DNA of 37,561 nt from Mycogone perniciosa (Eukaryota > Ascomycota > Sordariomycetes > Hypocreales > Hypocreaceae): contig JAOALB010000258.1 in NCBI GenBank assembly GCA_025331125.1, positions 1 to 37,561 on the forward strand, read 5' to 3'. How positions within the stretch are numbered: the first letter of the stretch is position 1; every line of letters begins with the position of its first letter. The notes under the pieces were generated by a model. It did not search any database and was not told the origin of the DNA. It saw only the letters and a program-made list of their open reading frames with translations. The position numbers and the translations under genes were made by a program. Shown piece by piece: positions 1 through 11,700 of this stretch.

Positions 1-3000
1 CCCCGCCCCCCCGTTTTAGGTCTTGTTAAGGCTTTTTAGGAAGTTGGCTGTTTTTAGGGCCTTGCCCGCCTAGGCCTCTATGTATTTTTTAAACGATAAC
101 TTAAGGTCGAGAATAATGCCGAGCTATTTTATATATTCTTTGGGGTTAACCTATCTCCCTTTTAATGTTACTAAGTATTAAAGATTAAGTCCGCGTCTCC
201 TATAAAAGTAAAGGAGTTCAGCTTTATTTAAAGTAAAAGAGATTGCGTTTTCCTAACCTTACTAGACTGCCTAGTCTAACTTATTTTATAGCATTACCAA
301 GGTATAGCCTGTATAGGGGCCTATAGCCAGGAAAGCGATGTCGTTTATATAGCTAAAACATTTATTACTGGCCTATCTTATTCCCAGGAGTAGGGCGATA
401 TATAGTATAAATAAGATTAGTAAGAAAGGGGATCCTTAAGGAGTTCCGCACTTAAATTCGCTGTAGGGGGGGGGGGGGTAATGCTATCCCTTTTCCAGAC
501 AGAGGCTATACAGTCACTCAAAAAGGACTCTACTTATCTAGTAAATTAATTTAACAATCCCTATTCTTTAAGTCAGAGGGTTATACAGTTCTTTATTATA
601 ATATTAAAAGCTCCCGAGATATTAAGGGTAAAGATTAATACCTCCTCTCCCTTAAAGAGTATTAATTCTATATTATAAACGAGGCAGGCAAGGAGGTCTA
701 TAGCGCTCCTCTTTAACAGAGCTCTAAAATATTATCTTAAAAGCACTCTATACTTAAATGCATCTCTTACAATCCTTTGCGCTAATAGCCTCTTTAAGCC
801 ATTGCCTATATATAATAAGAGTAAAATTAGCTGCTAAGCTTTATACTTAAAGTAATCCGCCTTATTTAGTTTAGGTATAAAGGTTACTTTAGCGTTTTAG
901 AAAGGGGCTAAGTAGTATTTGATCTTTAAGTATCCTTTGAAGAGCTTGTAAATAAAGTCGCAGACTGCTGGCCAGGCTATTTTAAGAAGTTTCACTAAGA
1001 TTTTATCTGCCCTGGGGGCAGTATTCCCTGCTCCAGTAATAGCTTTTATCACTTTTTCCTTACTTAGTTCTTTATTCTAGGGGATATTCTTAAAGGGGCG
1101 AACCAGGTAATCCTAGGGGGCATTAACGTCCTTAAACACTTCCCTACATTTAAGGACTATCCTCTGCAGGAAAGTGGCTTTATCCGTTAAGTCTATAACC
1201 TAGCAGTCTTTATCTGTTAAAGGTAATAGTTAAAACTAGTTAGTGGCTATCCTTTATTTAACTACCTAGAATATATCTTTACTTAGTCTTGCTGCAGCTA
1301 TAATAAAGTCCTAGTAGGCTGCTCTCTTTTATAAGATGGTTATATGCAGGGTCTTCTTAGCGGTTTCTCTTTCCTCGGATACATTAGCGGTTACTACTAC
1401 AGCCCTTTATACCTCTCTGCAGTTATAGTCCTATTATAGGGCGCAGTGGCCGTTTTAATGCCTTCTCTTCCCAGCACCTATTATAGCAGTAGTAAAGAGG
1501 TTTTATAAAGCCTAGGCCGCCCTGTTTAAATCCTCTTATATAGTACTGTTAGGGTTTAGGTCTAGCAGGCAGGATTTATAGCTATACATTAATTAGCTAA
1601 AGTCTAAAAGGGATTTAAATAGGATATAGAGCTTACCTTTAATAGTTGGCGGGATTATCGGGTTTAGTAAAGTAGTAATAAGTATAAAGTAATCTAACTT
1701 TATATCTAGTTATTTATTTATTACTATCTAAGCGGCTATATTAATAAAGATTAAGTTAATTATATTGCTGTAACAGTTAATTGGTATATTAATAAAAGAG
1801 GGAGAGAGACCTGCTCCTTTTACCTATTCTTTTACCTAGTTTCCTGCAGTATTGGTCCTGCCGCCAGGTTACTAGGTCTAGTATATTGCATTAAAGTCCT
1901 TAACTACGATAATCTTTAAAGGGGGGTACCTTTACCTCTTAAAGACATTTATCGTAACGGGTTCTGTTGCCTTACAGTAAATGTTAATAATAGTATAGTC
2001 GCAGACTTATATTTAGTATATATTGTAGTCCTTTAAGCTAACTGGTTAAAGTTGAGTTACTAGTAGATTAAGCGAGATCTTAATATATATAAAAACTAAA
2101 GGGGAGTTTTATATTTAGTCCCTTAAAGGGTTAAAGGTTTTATACCTTAAATAGTTTTTCATTTATCTGTATATGGAGGTATAATCCTACTTTACTTATA
2201 TTTTTTATATTAAAATAATATTCAAGCCGCCCTTATAGCATTCTAGTCTTTATCTTATATTTACCTGCAGGACTTAAAGGCTATATTTTTGGCGGTTTAA
2301 TTGTTAGGGTATACTATTTATTTAGTGTCTATATTAGTATTATTGTCAGCGACTTAAATGGCTGACTCTGGTAGGGATAGGGCGTCTGACGGGATACAAA
2401 TAACGGACCTTATCGAGACTCCTGGTATTAGCTGCAATAGGGTAAGAGTCTGGCTTAGATAAAGGTTTGCGGGGCCTATAGGTCGGGGTGTAAAGGAGCT
2501 CTTTGCCAGGGCGGAAAGGACTGCCTTGCCTTCACTGTTATTTGCGGCAGGCCTCTTATCCTGGCCTTAAAGGGCTAAAGTAAAGGTGCCCTCTATATGC
2601 AGGTCTTATATTACTCCCTCTTGCAGAGTAGGTATAGGTGCAGGTATTTTTACCTTAAATTATCCTTCAGAGGATTACTCTAGGTCTATCTATATTAGTG
2701 TTTAGGTATATTTTAATAAACTTGGTTATTTTAAGTTTCTAAATAGCCTGGAGTTGGTTTTTAGCAGGCTGTTTAATCCTGCTATCTTTACATTTTGGAT
2801 ATACTATATAGTTTAATGCTATAGATAAGTAAGGTCTGTTACAGTTAATATATTGCTTAGGGTTTATGCACTCTCTATGCAATAGCTTGCTGCACTTTTT
2901 ACAGTATTCTAAGCAATTACAAGCCCTAGGATTATAAAAGCCTAGGCAGCAGTTGCATTAAGTAATTTATACCTTTAAGGTCAGCTGTTTTGCAGGGACA

Positions 3001-3540
3001 GAGTATCCAAACAGTTTAAAGCCAGGTTCAACTTATCCCTAGAAAAAGATAACCTAGTTCTAAGAGTTAATTGTCTTACTATACAGGGATAGTTTATATA
3101 TAGTAAAGGGGTCGGCAGACTTGGCCTGGAGTTAAGCCTTAGCGGCGATTATAAGGTCTATAAAGTAGGTCCCTTTAGTGTCGGTATAGTAGCAGGGGAC
3201 TCTTTATATTATACAAGTTTATCAACTTTCTGCTTCTTTTAATTTTATTCCTTTTTTAGTAAATTCTATTTTAAAGAAAAAAAGTTTAGTTTTAAACTTT
3301 CGGTTTTTAGTTTAAATAGCAAAGCTAGTATATACCTTTTATATATATATTATATCTGTATATTTAAGTTTACAGAATTTAATAATACTGCTTTTAATAC
3401 TAATAGTAGTGTTTTTTCTTTAAATATAGTTTAAGGGGACTTAGAGAAAAATCCTATTATTAGTAGCCTTTGAGTAATTATTATTATTGTTTCTGGGTAT
3501 AATCTTATTCTGTTTTCCATTAATGTTTTATTAAAGGGAG
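1..3540 (-). mobile_element. Tad1-type LINE, copy A, RIP-degraded, cut by the window edge
   Basis: This AT-rich block aligns by eye, segment by segment, with about 4080-7570 at an offset near 4050 bp: 20-90 matches about 4095-4165 and 2281-2350 matches 6331-6400. It is therefore a second copy of the minus-strand LINE described below. Its 3' part lies beyond base 1. Its 5' end (right side) stops near 3540, inside ORF1, so it lacks the start of ORF1. No open frame survives. A reverse-transcriptase catalytic-box remnant reading Y-I-N-D on the minus strand lies near 336-352. C-to-T and G-to-A changes on both strands relative to copy B, with many TAG/TAA stops, are what RIP produces. A run of 13 G sits at about 467-479. 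Confidence 0.8.
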
Positions 3541-6330
3541 GGGGGGTTTAGCTAGTTATATAGTGCGCTTAACTGCCTTGGTATTACAGGCCGAGAGCCT
3601 AGGTAAAGGAATTTGGCACTTGCCTAATTTAGTTATAGCTGCATATACAACTTATACGCTAATCGTGTAAATAGCTGTTATTTGAGGCTAGCCGGCCTTA
3701 AGCTTTTCTTCCCTTCTTCCTTAGTTTTAAATAGACAATTCTAGGTCCCCTCTTTGTGTTATACACTTAAGGCTAGTCCTTTTATAGTTAGGCGGAGTTT
3801 CTCAGTCTTGCCTAGGCGAGCACTGTAAGTATAGGAGGGATGCTGGACTTTCTGTAAAGTACTGGGATAGGGGTAGTCTTTTAGACTAGGAGGATAATGC
3901 AGGCTGCAGTCTTAAAGGCTTTATTTAGTTTTGCTGCGAGGTTATTAATGCCTGTATTTACTATCCTGCTTAGGTTATTCCTGGACTCTCTCTTTAAGCT
4001 AGGCTATTATGTCTTTATACTGTATAGGGCGACTGGTAGTATGCAGGCCTTGGCTGCTATAGCTACTGTATTAAGGGGGGTGCCTTTTCTGGTTTTATTA
4101 AGATTCTTAAGGAAATTAGCTGTCTTTAAGGCCTTGCCTGCCTAGGCCTCTATATGTTTTTTAAATAACAGCTTAGGGTTAATCTGTTTTCCCTTTAATA
4201 TAACTTTATAGTAAGGGTTAAGCCTGCGTCTTTTATAAAAGTAAAGGAGTTTGGCTTTATTTAAAGTAAAGGAAATTGCGTTTTCCTGACCTTAATAGAC
4301 TGCCTGGTTTACTTTATTTTATAGTATTACCGAGGTATAGCTTATATAAAGGCCTATAGCTAGGGAGGCAATATTATCTGTATAGCTAAAGCGTTTATTA
4401 CTGGCCTACCCTATCCTTAAAAGCAGGGTAATATATAGTATATATAGGATTAGTGAAAAGGGGGATCTTTAGGGGGTTTTGTATTTAAGTTTACTGCAGG
4501 GGAGGGTAGTGCTGTCCCTTTTCCGGATAGAGACTATACAGTTATTTAAAAAGGACTTTATTTATTTAGTAAACTAATCTGGCTATCCTTATTCCCTAAG
4601 TTAAAGGACTATATAGTTTTTTATTATAATATTAAAAGCTCCTGAAATGTTAAGGGTAAAGACTAATACTTCCTTTCCTTTAAAGAGTATTAGTTTTATA
4701 TTGTAGATAAAGTAAACGAGGAGGTTTATAGCGCTCCTTTTCAGTAAAGCTTTAAAGTATTACTTTAAGAGTATTTTATATTTAAATGCATCTGTAGCAA
4801 TCCTTTATACTAATAGCCTTTTTAGGCCTTTACCTATATATAATAAAAGTAATATTGGCCACTAGGCTTTAGGCGAAGAGTAGTCTGGCTTATTTAATTT
4901 AGGTATAAATATTATTTTAGTATTTTAGAAAGGGGCTGGGTAGTATCCAATCTTTAGGTATCCTTTAAAGAGCTTGTATATAAGGTCGCTGATTGCCGGC
5001 TAAGCTATTTTAAAGAGTTTTACTAAAATCATATCTGCCTTAAGGGCAGTATTCCCTGCTTTAGTAATAGCTTTTATTACTTTTTCCTTGTTTAGTTCCC
5101 TATTCTCAGGGATATTCTTAAAAGGCTGGGCTGGGTAATTTTAAAGGTTATTAATATCCTCGGATGCCTCCCTGCATTTAAGGATTATCTTCCACAGAAA
5201 GGCAGCTTTATTTATTAGGTCTATAACCTATCAGTCCCTGTCTATTAAAGGTAGTAGTTAGAATCGGTTAATGGACTTCCTTTATTTGGCTACCTGGAAT
5301 ATACTTCTGCCTAGTCCTGCCGCAGCTATAATTAAGTCCTAGTAGGCTAACTTTTTTGTAAGACAGTTATTTGCAAGGGACTTTTTGGCGGCTTCCCTTT
5401 CCTCAAACGCGTCAGTAGTCGCTGCCAAGGCCCTTTATGCCTCCCTGCAGTTATGGTCCTATTATAGGGCGCTGTAGCTGTTTTAATGTCTTCTCTTCCT
5501 AGCACCTATTATAGTGGTTGTAAAAGGTCTTGCAGTGTTTAGGCTGCCCTGTCCAGGTCTCTTTAAGTGATATTATTGGGGTTTAGGTTCAGTAAGCAGG
5601 ACTTATAGCTGTATATAAGTTGGCTGAAGTCTAAAAGGGACTTGAAAAGGATATAGAGCTTGCCTTTAGTGATTAGAGAGGCAGTTAAGTCTGGTAGGGT
5701 AGTAATAAAAGCAAAGTGATCCGACCTTATATTAAGTTGTCTATCTACTGTTATTTGCGCCGCTGTATTCGTGAAGACTAGGTCGATTACATTGCTGTAT
5801 CGATTGGTTGGTATATCGATAAGGGTAAGAGAGAGACCCGCTTCTTCTGCCTATTCCTCTACCTGGTTTCCTGCGGTATTGGTCCTGCTGCCGGGTTACT
5901 AGGTCTAGTGTATTGCATTAAAGTCCCCCGCTATAATAGTTCTCGGAGGGGGGTGCCCCTATCTCTCGAGGATATCTATCGTAATAGTTTCCGTCGCCCT
6001 GCTGTATATATTAACGATAGTGTAGTTATAGACCCGCGTCCAGTATATATTGCGGTTCTTAAGGCTAGCGGGTTGGAGTTAAGTTGCTGGTAACTTAGGC
6101 GAGGCCCTAACGTATATAAGAACTGAGGGGGGGTCTTGTATCCAGTCCCTTAGGGGATTGAAGGTTCTATACCCTAGGTGGTTCTTTGTTTATCTGTGTA
6201 GGGAGGTATAGTCCCACCTTGCCTATAGTTCCTGTATTAAGATAATGTTAAAGCCGCCCTCTTATGCGAGGGAGAGTGTAGTATCGTGGCATTCCGGTCT
6301 TCATCTTGTATTTACCTGTAGGACCTAAAG
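3541..6330 (-). pseudogene. LINE ORF2 (endonuclease-reverse transcriptase), RIP-destroyed
   Basis: Follows ORF1 on the minus strand. Translation of the 6300-5700 interval still gives recognisable endonuclease fragments (GDFNA, then IRSDHF) interrupted by TAG and TAA codons, many where TGG would be expected. Further on, the reverse-transcriptase catalytic box is altered to Y-T-D-N near 4371-4385. No continuous frame of useful length remains, so short plus-strand frames here (for example 3897-4145 and 5908-6093) are chance openings. Confidence 0.7.
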
Positions 6331-6368
6331 GCTGTATTTTCAGCGGTTTAATCGCTGGGGCGTACTAC

Positions 6369-7698
6369 TCATTCAGCGTCTATGTCAGTGTTGTCGTCGG
6401 CGACCTGAATAGTTGACTTTAGTGGAGACGGGGCGTCTAATAGGACGCAAATGGGGGATTCTGTCGAGGCTCCTCGTCCTGGCTGGGCTTGGGCTGGGGT
6501 AGATCCGGTAGCCCAGCAGGTCCTCGCGGTCGTGGGGCGAAAGAGCTTCTGGTCAGCGCGCGGGGGGGACGGGGTTAACGTCGTTGGTATGGACTTCCGT
6601 GGTGTTTTCACCCACGGGAGAGGGGGCAAGGGCAGGGGCAGAAGTGCCCTCGCTTTGGGCTGGTCTCTGGAGTATGGCCCTAGGTCTTTCCTTGGGTACG
6701 CCTGGGTTGGCCTCTGAGAATTTGGTCGCTCTGAGTTTCCGGATGGCCTGGAGTTGGTCCCTGGTGGGACGTTCGATCCTGCCATCTTTACGCTTCAGGC
6801 GTGCCGCGCAGTTCAGCGCGGTAGACGAGTGGGGTCCGTTGCAGTTGGTACACTGCTCAGGGTTGGCGCATTCTCCATGCGCCGGCTTGCCGCACTTCTT
6901 GCAGCGTTCCGTGAGGTTGCATGCCCTGGGATCGTGGAATCCCAGGCAGCGGTCGCACTGAGTGACCTGTGCCTTCTGGTTAAGTCTTCTAGCGGGGGCG
7001 GAGCATCCAAACAGTCTGAAGCCGGGTTCAACCTTGCCCCTGAACGAGATGATCCAGTTTCAGGAGTTGATGTCTTCCCCGTGTTGTGATGGTTTGCACA
7101 TGGCGGGGCCGCCGGACTTAGCCCGGAGCTGTATCTCCGTGGCGACTAAGGGGTCTGTGGGGTGGGTCCCTTCGGTGTCGGTGACGTAACGGGGGACTCC
7201 TTGCACTATAAAAGTTTGCCAACTTTCCGTTTCCTCCAGTTTCATCCCTTCTTTGGCGAATTCTGTTTTGAAGAAAAGGAGTTTGTTGCGGGAATTTTGG
7301 TCTTTGGTTCGGATAGCAAAGCCTGTGTGTACCTCATATATATGTGATGTCTGTATAGTCGAGTCTGCAGAACTTAATAACGCTGCTCTTGGCCCCGACG
7401 GCGGTGTTCTTTCTCCAGATATGGTCTGGGGGGACCCGGAGGAAGATCCTGTCGTCAGAGTTTCTGGAGCCAGCGTCTTTGTTGGGGGCTTTCTTTGAGT
7501 TGTCTTTGTTGTTTTCGTTGTTTTTCCCTTTGTTTGGTTGTTGTGAATCAGAATACTAGCCAAAGCCAAGAATGTACGTAGTGGGTAGGGCCATTTCCAT
7601 AGCCGTGACTTCTGGGCAAGCATCAGTACCGCCTCAAAGTCTTCCCCTTCCATATCAGATCCTAAACATATCATCTCAACGTGTTTGCGGCCATTCAA
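6369..7698 (-). pseudogene. LINE ORF1 (gag-like, three CCHC zinc knuckles), broken
   Basis: This would be the RNA-binding ORF1 protein of the LINE. The minus strand between about 6960 and 6800 encodes three consecutive knuckles: CDRCLGFHDPRAC, CKKCGKPAHGEC and CTNCNGPHSSTALNC. That arrangement is typical of Tad1/Jockey-type ORF1 proteins. The frame is broken twice. An in-frame TGA near 7060 sits where the protein would continue with NWIISFRGKV. A one-base frame change lies in the C7/G7 run near 6560-6572, after which a second frame carries the C-terminus to a stop at 6369. The sequence is far less AT-rich than the ORF2 part of the same copy. It may encode nothing functional now. Confidence 0.75.
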
Positions 7699-7700
7699 GA

Positions 7701-8773
7701 TGGAAATTACTGTACCAACGTACTGGCAAAGCCTCTCTGACCCTCTCTTACCAAGATTTACTTCGCCGTTCGGCAGATTTGGCGGATGTTGGAACCAAAA
7801 TCAAGCACTTGTCCTTGCTCCGGAGGACTAATTCTATTTGCCATTTGATGGATTTAAGTGAGTATGCCACTTCAAGGATTCCCACCTTTTCTACGGGTGC
7901 AACTATACCTGAGTTTGGTTGTCTAGCCTTTCGAGACACGATCTCAACCTCTCAGATACAGCTTCGTTGGGACGGACGAAAGCGCAACTGACATTGCTCT
8001 GCCCAGAGACTTTGACAGACAAGGTGAACCACCACCGAAGCGAGCCAAAAGATGCTATGCAACGACTGGTGAGCTCTCCAAGAAGCAGAGGATACAGCAG
8101 TTACTCAGACAGCAATGCCCATTGTGTTGTTATGGCCAGTATTGACGACATGGACTGGCGCAACTTTGCGGACCAAGACCTCTCAGACGATATGTTTCCT
8201 GAGCAACTTGAGGACGACATGACCAGCCTCATAGCACAGCATGACCATGCCGCAGACCTTCAGAGCGCTGCGGAAGGGCTTTGGCGGCAAAGACAGAGAT
8301 GGCCGAATCACTAACGGCATCCATTCAGCGGTTCTTTGCCGCTTAGGCGAATTCAGGGCCTTTGACCAGTTGGAGGATCACCGGAGCTTGAGAGGTTTTG
8401 GGAGCTCATCAGATAGTGTAGCAAGCTGGAGACTTGCAGCATTTCCATTGGCGTACGGCATAGATATAAAGTCAAATAGATAGCGGTTTTGACCAAATTT
8501 GTCTCATTGTGGCCGCTCAAGAACAAATTATACGCCTTTGTTGTGCTCGTAGGACGACAACAGAGCGTTCGTCAAGGGACAAGTGAGCCGTTGTTGAACA
8601 CTCAGATCACTCACCCAATTCCACACCTCAGAAAAACCACATATGTTAAGCAGTAGAATAACGAGAATATAGCTTAATAGTGCGAATAGTTTCCCCGCTG
8701 TAGGTAAAGGAATCAAGAAAAATAACCAAAATATAGCATGTTTAAATTGATCGCTTTCTAGCAAGTATATATA
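7701..8773. other. Decayed, unidentified coding-like sequence between LINE and ABC transporter
   Basis: No intact gene is seen. On the plus strand about 7960-8150 reads as a basic segment (…PPPKRAKRCYATTGELSKK…) that then stops. An acidic segment (MASIDDMDWRNFADQDLSDD…) continues in another frame from about 8150 to 8310. On the minus strand 7939-7748 is also open and ends at a GTAAGA that could be a splice donor. The mixture of short protein-like stretches in shifting frames fits a dead gene or transposon fragment. I cannot name the family. The last few hundred bases are probably the 3' flank of the ABC transporter. Confidence 0.35.
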
Positions 8774-11700
8774 TCAACTGAGACCCTGTAGCATGACCAT
8801 TTCTCTATACCGTACACTTCGCTGCATAAGTTCGCTATGCTTCCCGCTATCTTCTAAGCGCCCTTTATTAAATACAAATATAATATCTGCATGTTGAATT
8901 GTGTTTAGTCTATGCGCAATTGCGATTGTGGTTCGTCCTTTTGACACGTTGTCCAACGCTGCCTGTATGGTATGCTCGGACTCCGAGTCCAGCGCTGAAG
9001 TCGCTTCATCAAGGAGAAGAATTCTCGGGTTACGAATGAGGGCTCTTGCAATCGATATGCGCTGTTTCTGGCCTCCAGAGAGAAGGAGACCTCGGCTACC
9101 GACTTCTGTATTGAATCTCTCACTGACGACAACGTGTAAGCCATTCGGCTGGCAGACAACAACCATAATTGGGGACACTTACGGCAGAGACAGAACAAGA
9201 TCGTAGATGTTGGCATCTTTGCATACTTGGATCAATGTTTCTTCATTGACGTCGACATTCCCGTCCATTCCGTGGAGTATATTATCTCTTATAGTGCCTC
9301 GATACAATGTCGGCTCCTGAGCTACGACTGCTACTCGCGACCTGTATTTTTGGAGGTTGAGATTAGCAATATTACGGCCACCAACGAATATTACCCCCTG
9401 CTGGGGATCATAGAATCTCTCCAGCAGCGAAATGATGGTAGACTTTCCGGAACCTACAACGCAAATGATCAGTGACTTGGCAGCAACGACAGTGATACGG
9501 AAGAGACAACCTGACGTGCCCACCAGTGCTGCATACTGGCCAGGCTGGATGCTAAAGCAGACATTGCGCAAGGCCCAGACCTCCGGCCTCGAAGGGTAAC
9601 TGAAGCTGACATGGCAGAAGTCAACAGACCACTCCGACTCTGGCACATGGTCGCCGTCTTTTAACAACTCGTCAATCTTGGGCTGGCGATCAGCCAGAGC
9701 CCGCAGCCATCCAGCCGCGCGTCGTCCCTTGGAAATGTCCCCCGCAAAACTTGCGAGCGTACCGGCAGATTGCACCCCGAAGATGACCTCCGCAAATACG
9801 AGAAAGAACTGGAACTGCGAGTACTCGCCGCTGAACAGCAGCATGGATCCGTACCAAAACGCAAGCGCCATGGCCAGGTACAGCGCTGATTGTGCGCTGG
9901 CATAGAGCCCCGAGTTGCGAAGATTGGCTTTCCAAGATTGGCTAAGCTGGTCCCGATGCTGGGTCGCATACCGATCTAGGACGTACGTTTCCATCGCCAA
10001 CGACGCAACGGTGCTGATGGCGTTGGTGTATTCGCACGCCAGACTGGCCGACTTGGCGTTGTAAGCCGCCACCGTCTCTCCAAAGTCCGCCAATACTTTA
10101 AAACGCAAGATGCCAGTACCTAGGATCACCGGCACAGCGCATACGCAAACAAGCGTCATCTTCCACCCTATAACAAGGGCGATGATGATGCCGCCCACGA
10201 CAGTGGCGGAGCTGCTGACTAGCACGCCGAGCGTGGATCCTGAAATGGCCGTGAGGTTCTCCGTCTCAGCACTCAAGAAGCTTGTTAATGATCCAGCGTC
10301 ATTCTCGCTCCTGTCAAAGAAGCTGATGTCCTGCTTTAGCATACTCCGGAACGCCCTGTCCCGCGCACGGCTGATTAACCGCTCGCTGCAGAGGCCCAGC
10401 GCAATGCCCTCGCCCACCTTGACTACCAGTAGTAACAATGCTAGGCCCAGGTACAACAAAGCCAAGATGTCTATCTCATGCCGGATCTGGACGTGTTGTG
10501 TTAGTGGTCGTGCCAGTGCGATGATGGCTTTGGCGTAGAGCACGGACTGTGCAGGTTGTGCAAGCCCTGCCAGGCAACTCATTGCAAGACCGGTGGCTAG
10601 GATAGGCCACTCAGGCAGGTTGAGGCTGGCGACGAAGGATATGTCACGCCAGAGACTGTATGATGAGTCGTAGTGAGCTTCCTGTATACCACGCGGCTTT
10701 TCGGCGACTGAGAACTCGTTGAGTTCAAAGGGCTCGAAGCTGGGAACGTTGTACAATGACTCTGCCAGGCCCAAGTCCGCTTGTCTGGGGCTCATATCCG
10801 TTGATGAGTTGTTAAACTCGCCGCTCTGGGCCAACACTAGCTGGTGGTACGACCCACACAGTAGCATAAGTTCAGCGTGAGTGCCTTGCTCCACGATGCG
10901 ACCGTGATGCATGACAACTATATTGTCTGCGTTCCTGACGGTGGACAGCCTATGTGCAATAATCACCGTCGTCCGTCCCATAGACGCTTGATCTATGGCT
11001 TGCTGGACGGCTTCCTCCGACTTTGAATCAATGGCCGACGTTGCCTCGTCAAGAAGCAGGACCTTGGGGTCGCTGACGAGTGCTCTGGCCAGTGCAATGC
11101 GCTGCTTTTGGCCGCCAGAGAGGAGCATGCCTCGAACACCAAGCATCGAGTCGTAGCCCTGGGGGAGATCGGATATAAAGTCGTGCGCGTTGGAGAGTTT
11201 TGCTGCCTCTATGATTCGCTGTGTCCGTACTTCTTCCGAAGCATCGGCGAGAGCAGAGTGCATAAGGCCGAATGCTATGTTCTCCTTAATCGTGCCGTGG
11301 AAAAGCACGGGCTCTTGCTGCACCAGCGCAATTTGCTGCCGAAGCCAGCGAAGATTAAGGTCTCGTATATCATGGTTGTCCAGATATACCGAGCCCTTTA
11401 CCGGCTCGTAGAATCGCTCGATTAGATTGATGATTGATGATTTCCCTGACCCTGATGCGCCAACTATGGCGGTCGTTTTCCCTGCTGGTATATTCAAGGT
11501 GAGATCATTTAGGACGACGACATCTGGACGAGATGGGTAAATGTGTCGTATACAGTCAATTGTCATGTTTCCCTCGACGTGGGGTAAACAAATCCCCCTG
11601 TCCGATAAAGAATCTATAGCAGATTGTTGATCGATGACAGAGAATATCTTAGACGCCGCTGCAACACCGGCACTAATGGCCTGGACATGCGGACCAACCG

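Larger units (their letters stand above)
3541..7700 (-). mobile_element. Tad1-type LINE, copy B, partly RIP-degraded
   Basis: A non-LTR retrotransposon reading right to left. ORF1 (three CCHC zinc knuckles) lies at 7698-6369, followed by ORF2 with an APE-type endonuclease and reverse transcriptase toward lower coordinates. Endonuclease motifs are readable on the minus strand: GDFNA near 5914-5931 and SDHF near 5711-5726. A decayed RT catalytic box (Y-T-D-N) is near 4371-4385. Left of about 5800 the copy is AT-rich and full of stops. Right of it the base composition and reading frames are nearly normal, so damage is uneven along the element. The 5' boundary near 7700 is uncertain, because the reading frame may run into flanking sequence. 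It abuts copy A head to tail. Confidence 0.82.

Noticed and set aside
3897..4145. 82-codon hydrophobic plus-strand frame as a membrane protein gene
   Set aside because: It is antisense to the degraded LINE ORF2, and the same stretch in copy A is broken by stops.
7060..7698. Minus-strand 212-codon frame as a possible cellular gene
   Set aside because: It runs in frame into the CCHC-knuckle ORF1 of the LINE through a single stop, so it is the 5' part of the transposon ORF.
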